From Halopseudomonas xinjiangensis (GTDB lineage: Bacteria; Pseudomonadota; Gammaproteobacteria; Pseudomonadales; Pseudomonadaceae), in assembly GCA_011050525.1 (NCBI GenBank), contig DRFO01000035.1:1-64000 (forward strand): a DNA stretch of 64,000 nt, read 5' to 3'. Positions 58,673-64,000 of this stretch are shown here, one piece after another (within the stretch, counting starts at the first letter, position 1; each line of letters begins with the position of its first letter). The notes beneath the pieces were generated by a model. It ran no database searches. It was not told the origin of the DNA and was given only the letters and a program-made list of their open reading frames with translations. The position numbers and the translations under genes are program-made.

Positions 58673-60223
58673 TCAGGCTTGCAGATCTTCGGGAAAGTGC
58701 TTCATGACGCTCTGGACCGGGAACGGCGTCATGCCGCCCATAGCACACAAAGAACCATCAACCATGGTCTCGCACAGCTCGGTGAGCAGCTCGAGATTAG
58801 CCTCGCGGTTTTCACCGGCGCGAATCCGGTCTATCACTTCGACGCCCCGTACCGCGCCGATTCGGCAGGGAGTGCATTTGCCACAGGATTCAACGGTGCA
58901 GAATTCCATGGCAAAGCGGGCCTGCTCGCCCATATCGACCGTGTCATCGAACATCACCACACCGCCGTGACCCACCACGCCACCGAAGGCTGCATAGGCT
59001 TCGTAATCTATCGGCGTATCCCATTGGCTGGCTGGCAGGTAGGCACCCAGCGGGCCGCCTACCTGCACAGCGCGAACTGGCCGACCACTGAAGGTGCCGC
59101 CGCCAAAGCTTTCCATCAGCTCGTTCAGCGTAATGCCGAAGGCGAGCTCGATCAGCCCGCCGCGCCGGACGTTACCCGCCAGCTGCAGCGCCAGCGTACC
59201 CCTGGAACGGCCCATCCCGTATTCGGCATAAGCGGCGCCGCCCTGGTCAAGAATGAACGGGATGGCCGCCAGGGAAAGAACGTTATTAACCACCGTAGGC
59301 TTGCCGAACAAACCCTGGATCGCCGGAAGCGGCGGCTTGGCGCGCACCATGCCGCGCTTGCCTTCGAGACTGTCCAGCAAGGAAGTCTCTTCGCCACAGA
59401 TGTAAGCGCCAGCAGCGAGGCGCACCTCAAGATCGAAATGACGGCCACTCCTGGCTACGTTCGCACCCAGAAAACCAGCTGCATAGGCGCGCTCCAGCGC
59501 CAGCTTGAACAGGCGATGGGCCACTGGATATTCGGACCGCAGATAGACATAACCCTGACTGGCACCAACCGCCAGCCCAGCGATAGTCATACCCTCGATC
59601 AGCATATAAGGATCACATTCCATCACCAGACGGTCAGCGAAGGTCCCCGAATCGCCTTCATCAGCGTTGCAGACGATGTATTTCTGACCCTGCGGCTCAT
59701 CCAGCACCGTCTGCCATTTGATGCCGGTGGGGAACGCCGCCCCGCCACGTCCACGCAGACCAGACCCTTTCACCTCATTTACAATCGCCTGTGGCGCGAG
59801 CGCGAGCGCTTTTTTCAGCCCGCGGAAGCCCCGGTGGGCCTGGTAATCATCCAGCGACAAGGGATCGGTGATACCAATGCGGGAGAAGGTCAATCGCTGC
59901 TGTTTTTGCAGATAAGGAATCGCGTCGGTGAGCCCTTGCGCCAGGGGGTGCGCCAGCGGATGCGGATGCCCGCCCTCGAGCAAGCCGGCCTCGACCAGCG
60001 AGCGGACGTCTTCTGGCTCCACCGGACCGTAGGCCATGCGTCCATCGGCAGTGTCAATTTCGACCAGCGGCTCAAGCCAGAACAACCCGCGCGAACCATT
60101 ACGGACAATTTCCAACTCGGTGCCCAGACCAGCGGCCTCGCTGCTCAGAGCCGCGACGACCTGATCGGCGCCCATTGCCAGAGCAGTGGTATCGCAGGGA
60201 ACGTACAGTTTCACCGCCATCAT
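58673..60223 (-). CDS. fdsB: NAD-dependent formate dehydrogenase, beta (NADH-forming) subunit
   Basis: 516 aa, NuoF-like. An N-terminal thioredoxin-like portion, then FMN/NAD domain motifs GSGLRGRGGAAFPTGIKWQ, CNADEGDSGTFADR, GAYICGEETSLLDSLEGKRG, and the C-terminal 4Fe-4S cluster SCGKCTPCRIGAVRG. Transfers electrons from the FeS chain to NAD. Overlaps fdsG by 4 bp and lies 17 bp before fdsA. Confidence 0.95.
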   Translation of the reverse strand: MMAVKLYVPCDTTALAMGADQVVAALSSEAAGLGTELEIVRNGSRGLFWLEPLVEIDTADGRMAYGPVEPEDVRSLVEAGLLEGGHPHPLAHPLAQGLTDAIPYLQKQQRLTFSRIGITDPLSLDDYQAHRGFRGLKKALALAPQAIVNEVKGSGLRGRGGAAFPTGIKWQTVLDEPQGQKYIVCNADEGDSGTFADRLVMECDPYMLIEGMTIAGLAVGASQGYVYLRSEYPVAHRLFKLALERAYAAGFLGANVARSGRHFDLEVRLAAGAYICGEETSLLDSLEGKRGMVRAKPPLPAIQGLFGKPTVVNNVLSLAAIPFILDQGGAAYAEYGMGRSRGTLALQLAGNVRRGGLIELAFGITLNELMESFGGGTFSGRPVRAVQVGGPLGAYLPASQWDTPIDYEAYAAFGGVVGHGGVVMFDDTVDMGEQARFAMEFCTVESCGKCTPCRIGAVRGVEVIDRIRAGENREANLELLTELCETMVDGSLCAMGGMTPFPVQSVMKHFPEDLQA

Positions 60224-60762
60224 TTCAGCTCCAGTGTAGAGGTGGTCAAGCGGTCAACCAGACGGTCGAACTTGGCTGGCGTCATACGGCCATGGATATC
60301 GTCGCCCACGCGAATGGAGGGTGCACAGGCACAATTGCCCAGACAATAAACCGGCTCGAGGGTTAACTCGTTATCCCGGCTGGTCTGATGGTAGTCCACC
60401 CCCAGGCTGGCCTTGATGTGGCTTTCCAGTTGCCGCCCGCCCATCGCCTGACAGGCTTCGGCACGGCATACATGCAGCACATTGCTACCCACAGGATGCG
60501 AGCGAAAATGATGATAAAAGGTAATCACTCCATGCACTTCCGCCCGGGTCTGGCGCAACGCCTCGGCGATAATGGGTACGGCGGCGTCAGGGATATAGCC
60601 AAAGCGGTCCTGAATGGCGTGCAATATCGGCAGCATCGCCCCCGGGATGTGCTTGAGCGCGTCGACTTCCAGCTGGATCGAAGCTGGCGTCCATTCATCG
60701 AAGCAGGCTTTCCCGCTAGCACGTCCTGATTGAGTATTTTGCTGTAACATATGCATAACCAT
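60220..60762 (-). CDS. fdsG: NAD-dependent formate dehydrogenase, gamma subunit
   Basis: 180 aa, NuoE-like thioredoxin-fold 2Fe-2S protein. Cluster Cys residues in CRAEACQAMGG and CLGNCACAPSI. First gene of the fdsGBAD operon. The start is one of several ATGs near 60762, none with a strong ribosome site. Divergent from the regulator gene across a 77-bp AT-rich spacer. The usual fdsC is not in the operon. Confidence 0.93.
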   Translation of the reverse strand: MVMHMLQQNTQSGRASGKACFDEWTPASIQLEVDALKHIPGAMLPILHAIQDRFGYIPDAAVPIIAEALRQTRAEVHGVITFYHHFRSHPVGSNVLHVCRAEACQAMGGRQLESHIKASLGVDYHQTSRDNELTLEPVYCLGNCACAPSIRVGDDIHGRMTPAKFDRLVDRLTTSTLELK

Positions 60763-60839
60763 TCTTATTAAAATTCAAGTTTGATAGGCTGTAGCCCTGA
60801 AAATATCACTAAGCCTTCCCACAACAAATAAGAAACAAA

Positions 60840-61910
60840 ATGCCTAACAAGAACCTCAGCATCTCATCAGCATGGATATTCAGAAGCGAGAGCGGTGAAA
60901 TCTTCGACCCGGTAATGTTTCCCTTGCTCAAGGGCATCCATGACTCGGGAAAGCTCACCAAAGCCGCTGCCGAGGTCGGACTTTCCTATCGCCACGCCTG
61001 GAATCTCCTCAATCGCTGGGCCGATTTCTTCGGGCTGCCCCTGGTGGTGATGCGCAAGGGGCACGGCACTACCCTGTCCAAGCTTGGCGAAAAGATCATG
61101 TGGGCCGAGCATCGCGTCACCGCCCGCCTGGGCCCGCAGATCGACAGTATGGCGTCCGAGCTCAACGAGCATTTACAGCAGCTCCTTGCTGGTGCACATC
61201 CCGTTCTGCGATTGCATGCAAGCCACGGGTATGCTGTCGCCCTGTTATCCCAGTTTTCCCATCGCCTCGAAATAAACATTCAGTACTGCAGTCCGAAGGA
61301 CGCCTTGCTTTCACTCAAACGAGGCGATTCGGACATTGCCAGCTTCCACCTCCCGACCTCTCCTGAGCTGGCAAGACGGTCACTTGCTTACTATCAAGAG
61401 CTGCTCCAGGGCGACGACCTGCGGGTGATTCGCTTTGTTACCCGGCAACAGGGCCTGATCATTCGCGGCGGTGGCGCTTCAACCATTACCGGTCTGAAAG
61501 ACCTCACCCGCACGGATCACCGCTTCATCAATCGCAACGGTCATTCCGGTACTAGAATTCTGTTCAACATGCTGCTCGAAAAAGAAGGCATTGCCGAAAA
61601 CCAGATTCCCGGCTTCGAACGCGAGGAATACACCCATTCGGCCGTTGCCGCCCATGTTGCGGCCGGCATGGCCGACGCCGGGTTTGGCGTCGAGGCCGCG
61701 GCTCGCCAGTTCGGGCTGGACTTCATTCCGCTGGCCACCGAGCGCTACCTGATGGTCTGTCGGGAGGGTCGGCTTGCCCAGCACAACACCGAACAACTGC
61801 TGACCCTGATGCGCTCCCCCGAATTCGCCGCTGAAATCAACAAGCTGCCCGGCTATTCGCCCGAGTACTGCGGCACCGTCTGCACGATCGCCGAACTGAA
61901 TCCCGACTAA
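60840..61910 (+). CDS. ModE-like helix-turn-helix regulator with periplasmic-binding-like domain
   Basis: 356 aa. The N-terminal winged helix resembles ModE (KLTKAAAEVGLSYRHAWNLLNRWADFFGLPLV), followed by a C-terminal substrate-binding-like domain (about 115-350, PF12727-like) with GDSDIASFHLP and FINRNGHSGTRILFN. Regulators of this type are found divergent from fds genes, as here, and are thought to respond to molybdate or formate. Probably controls fdsGBAD through the 77-bp spacer. Named by pattern; the inducer is not shown by the sequence. Confidence 0.83.
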   Translation: MPNKNLSISSAWIFRSESGEIFDPVMFPLLKGIHDSGKLTKAAAEVGLSYRHAWNLLNRWADFFGLPLVVMRKGHGTTLSKLGEKIMWAEHRVTARLGPQIDSMASELNEHLQQLLAGAHPVLRLHASHGYAVALLSQFSHRLEINIQYCSPKDALLSLKRGDSDIASFHLPTSPELARRSLAYYQELLQGDDLRVIRFVTRQQGLIIRGGGASTITGLKDLTRTDHRFINRNGHSGTRILFNMLLEKEGIAENQIPGFEREEYTHSAVAAHVAAGMADAGFGVEAAARQFGLDFIPLATERYLMVCREGRLAQHNTEQLLTLMRSPEFAAEINKLPGYSPEYCGTVCTIAELNPD

Positions 61911-61917
61911 CCGAGCG

Positions 61918-61949
61918 GTCGGCCGCCTTTCTGAAAGAAGGCAGCCGAC
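61918..61949. terminator. Hairpin between regulator and MFS genes
   Basis: GTCGGCCGCCTTTCT-GA-AAGAAGGCAGCCGAC forms a stem of about 14 bp with one mismatch between the convergent genes. No U tract on either strand. Confidence 0.55.
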
Positions 61950-61960
61950 GCCGTGGTGCG

Positions 61961-63622
61961 TTAATAAAACAGTGGCAGCGTCTTTTGCAGCGTAAACCAG
62001 ATGCCCAGCGCCAGCGGCACGCCCACTGCAATCCAGGCTGCGATGGTAACTGGCCGCGTAGCTGGGTCCGGAGCCCATTCCAGCGAAACAGAGCCGCTCG
62101 CGGTCTTGTCATGACTGACGTTCTGCTCTTTCTTCAGCTGCGCTTCAGTCATGAAATGTCTGTCTGCAACCGGGCGCACCAACGCGTTGCAGATAAAGCC
62201 GAGAATCAGCAGGCCCGCCAGAATGTATAAAGTGATGTCGTAAGCGGCGGCGCGCTCGACGCCGATACTCAACTGATATTCCCGCAGGTAGTTGACCAGT
62301 ACCGGACCGACAATACCTGCGGCAGCCCAGGCAGTAAGCAAACGGCCATGAATCGCGCCGACCATCTGGGTGCCGAACATGTCAGCCAGGTAAGCCGGCA
62401 CAGTGGAGAACCCGCCGCCGTACATGGACAGAATAATGCCGAACGCCAGCACGAACAGCGCCAGACTGCCCCACTCCGCCAATAAAGGAACGGAGGCGTA
62501 AAGCGCGAACCCCAGTCCAAAAAACACGAAATAGGTACCTTTGCGGCCGATGTAATCCGAAATCGAGGCCCAGAAGAATCTGCCGCCGATATTGAACAGG
62601 CTCAGCAAGCCTGTGAAGCCCGCCGCAATCGCGGCAATCTGGCCCAGCTGAACAGCGTTGAGTTCATTGTAGGAAAGCGAATTTCCAAGCAACTGGCCGG
62701 CAAATACTTCCTGCAGGAGAGGCGAAGCCATGCCGATAATACCGATGCCGGCAGACACGTTAAGGCATAGTGCTGCCCAGATCAGGGCAAACTGAGGTGT
62801 TTTCCAGGCAACGCTCACGTGTACGTGGCGATGGGTGATCATCTTGTTGCCTGCCTTGGACTCAGGCTGTTTCCAGCCGGCAGGCTTCCAGCCAGTGGGC
62901 GGTATACGGTAAGTCAGCGCACCACCGACCATGAATACAAAGTAGATAAGCGCCATGACCACCAGCGTCTGCCATGCACCCACGCCATCCGGCCCGGCAA
63001 AGTAGCTCATCAAGCCTGCCGCCAGCGGAGCGCCGATCATGGCCCCACCACCGAAACCCATGATCGCCATGCCGGTCGCCATGCCCCGCTTGTCTGGAAA
63101 CCATTTGATCAATGTCGATACAGGGGAGATGTAGCCGAGACCGAGACCGATACCACCGATCACACCAGCGCCTAGCCACAAGAGCCAGATCTGGTGACTG
63201 TAGATACCGAACGCCGAGATAAGCAACCCACCGCACCAGAAAACAGCGGAGACCAGGCCAGCTTTGCGCGGGCCCGCATGCTCAAGCCAGCCACCGAGCG
63301 CGGCAGCGGCGCAGCCCAGAAATACGAAAAAGAGAGTGTAGATCCAACCCATCATTGAGATAGGCCAATCGCAATCGGTAGCCGTCATCGCTGCGAAAAA
63401 GCCCATATCCGGGTTGCATGCAAGCGGCGCATCGATGCCGACTGCCTGGGAAAGCGGCAACCAGAAAACCGAAAATCCGTAGGCCATGCCAATACAGAGA
63501 TGAATAGCCAAGGCAGCCGGTGGAACCAGCCAGCGGTTGAAACCTGGCTCGGCGATAATGCGTTCCTTGGATAGAAACGCCGCTTGCGGCAGGTCGCCTT
63601 CGAGCGCGATAGCATCACTCAT
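61961..63622 (-). CDS. OFA-family MFS transporter (oxalate/formate-antiporter-like)
   Basis: 553 aa with 12 membrane segments. Typical of the OFA group: FNRWLVPPAALAIHLCIGMAYGFSVFWLPLS at the N-terminus, a loop near position 240-260 (PPTGWKPAGWKQ), and a C-terminal extension with a final segment WIAVGVPLALGIWFTLQKTLPLFY. This group includes oxalate/formate antiporter OxlT. Next to formate dehydrogenase and its regulator, so formate or oxalate transport is a fair inference; the substrate is not shown by the sequence. Confidence 0.87.
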   Translation of the reverse strand: MSDAIALEGDLPQAAFLSKERIIAEPGFNRWLVPPAALAIHLCIGMAYGFSVFWLPLSQAVGIDAPLACNPDMGFFAAMTATDCDWPISMMGWIYTLFFVFLGCAAAALGGWLEHAGPRKAGLVSAVFWCGGLLISAFGIYSHQIWLLWLGAGVIGGIGLGLGYISPVSTLIKWFPDKRGMATGMAIMGFGGGAMIGAPLAAGLMSYFAGPDGVGAWQTLVVMALIYFVFMVGGALTYRIPPTGWKPAGWKQPESKAGNKMITHRHVHVSVAWKTPQFALIWAALCLNVSAGIGIIGMASPLLQEVFAGQLLGNSLSYNELNAVQLGQIAAIAAGFTGLLSLFNIGGRFFWASISDYIGRKGTYFVFFGLGFALYASVPLLAEWGSLALFVLAFGIILSMYGGGFSTVPAYLADMFGTQMVGAIHGRLLTAWAAAGIVGPVLVNYLREYQLSIGVERAAAYDITLYILAGLLILGFICNALVRPVADRHFMTEAQLKKEQNVSHDKTASGSVSLEWAPDPATRPVTIAAWIAVGVPLALGIWFTLQKTLPLFY

Positions 63623-64000
63623 AATGAACTCTCTTTTTTGTGTTTGTTATCTAGATAGGCATATGAGTGCATAGGTAAAACTGCAATACCCGCCTAGGTC
63701 CATCAATAAGCATTGAAATTAATGTGGCAGGGAAACACAACTAGCCAAAGGTATTATGATTTTATTTGCATAGGTTAAGGCTCCCAGCCCCCGAGCGGAC
63801 CTACGGAGCAATCGAAATTCAGGAAGGTGGTTATGGGATCGGGAAGGAAGGCGGTCAACAACCATGACGCGATTAAGCGCTCGCACCTTATCTTCTGCAC
63901 GCGGGGGTCAATCTCGCATTTGTCAGGGCGCGGGGCTATATAGTCGGGGAGCACTGCGATGCGGCACGTGCAGCAGGTTCAGGCCGTGCTGTCTGGCCCA
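63623..64000. other. Terminal gene-free stretch
   Basis: 378 bp upstream of the MFS transporter to the window edge. AT-rich for the first 150 bp (probable promoter region, TATCTAGATA palindrome near 63648), then GC-rich without a supported gene. A short frame from the ATG near 63834 is 36 codons with no recognised similarity or ribosome site. Any gene here runs outside the window. Confidence 0.4.

Noticed and set aside
58589-60349. 586-aa plus-strand ORF antisense to fdsB
   Set aside because: Lies over the fully supported fdsB, has no recognisable domain or ribosome site, and its length is a GC-rich codon shadow.
1-64000. CRISPR arrays, tRNA or rRNA genes, integrase or attachment sites
   Set aside because: No regularly spaced repeats, cloverleaf-like or rRNA segments, and no integrase gene were seen on reading the window.

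Overview
The window reads as a gammaproteobacterial chromosome, most likely Pseudomonas sensu lato. I infer this from the moderately high GC, Shine-Dalgarno spacing, a MITE-like repeat of a type I associate with Pseudomonas genomes, and the gene content; the species cannot be fixed from the sequence. No rRNA, tRNA or CRISPR was seen.

Layout. Positions 1-552 are the right end of an IS3-family insertion sequence. From about 0.57 to 55.3 kb there is an almost continuous catabolic island made of CoA-thioester chemistry. It holds 4 acyl-CoA synthetases, 5 acyl-CoA dehydrogenase genes (two of them double-length fusions and two a side-by-side pair), 5 crotonase-family proteins, a MaoC hydratase, 6 SDR dehydrogenases, one true thiolase and two thiolase-fold proteins with altered active sites. 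It also holds 3 alpha/beta hydrolases, an epoxide hydrolase, a KshA-like Rieske oxygenase with its ferredoxin, an OYE-type flavin/FeS reductase, an amidohydrolase, a PaaI thioesterase and an MFS carrier. An envelope export/uptake module (RND pump, YCF48/BNR protein, DUF1329, DUF1302) is embedded in it. From 55.5 to 63.6 kb is an unrelated formate module: NAD-dependent molybdenum formate dehydrogenase fdsGBAD, its divergent ModE-like regulator and an OFA-family MFS carrier.

Organisation. The island is built from divergent operons. Six intergenic regions carry one palindrome close to AGCTAACATATnGTCAGCT: 4.16, 14.4/14.6, 26.9, 32.6, 41.4 and 53.2 kb. At 53.2 kb it overlaps the -10 of a plausible sigma70 promoter. 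This looks like the operator of one dedicated repressor not encoded in the window, tying the island into one regulon. A separate part (42.5-52.3 kb) is instead headed by a MarR gene with its own palindrome (49.67 kb).

How it may work. Import or export through the DUF1302/DUF1329/RND system would be followed by CoA activation, hydroxylation by the Rieske oxygenase, alpha,beta-desaturation by the paired or fused dehydrogenases, hydration and dehydrogenation, then aldol or thiolytic cleavage. Fused and paired acyl-CoA dehydrogenases, a KshA-like oxygenase and SCP-x-type thiolase-fold proteins recall degradation of steroids, diterpenoids or other alicyclic/isoprenoid acids. No ring-cleaving dioxygenase is present, so the substrate is not settled.

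Most unusual parts: a kinase + acyl-CoA dehydrogenase pair resembling the LvaA/LvaC 4-hydroxyacyl-CoA route; an NTF2-like + DapB/amine-dehydrogenase-like + PanC-like operon in which PanC has lost a pantoate-site motif; an isochorismatase-fold protein without its catalytic triad; a cobalamin-riboswitch-like RNA that points into the 3' end of the fds operon; and two inverted copies of a 147-bp MITE-like repeat flanking 30.4-36.0 kb.
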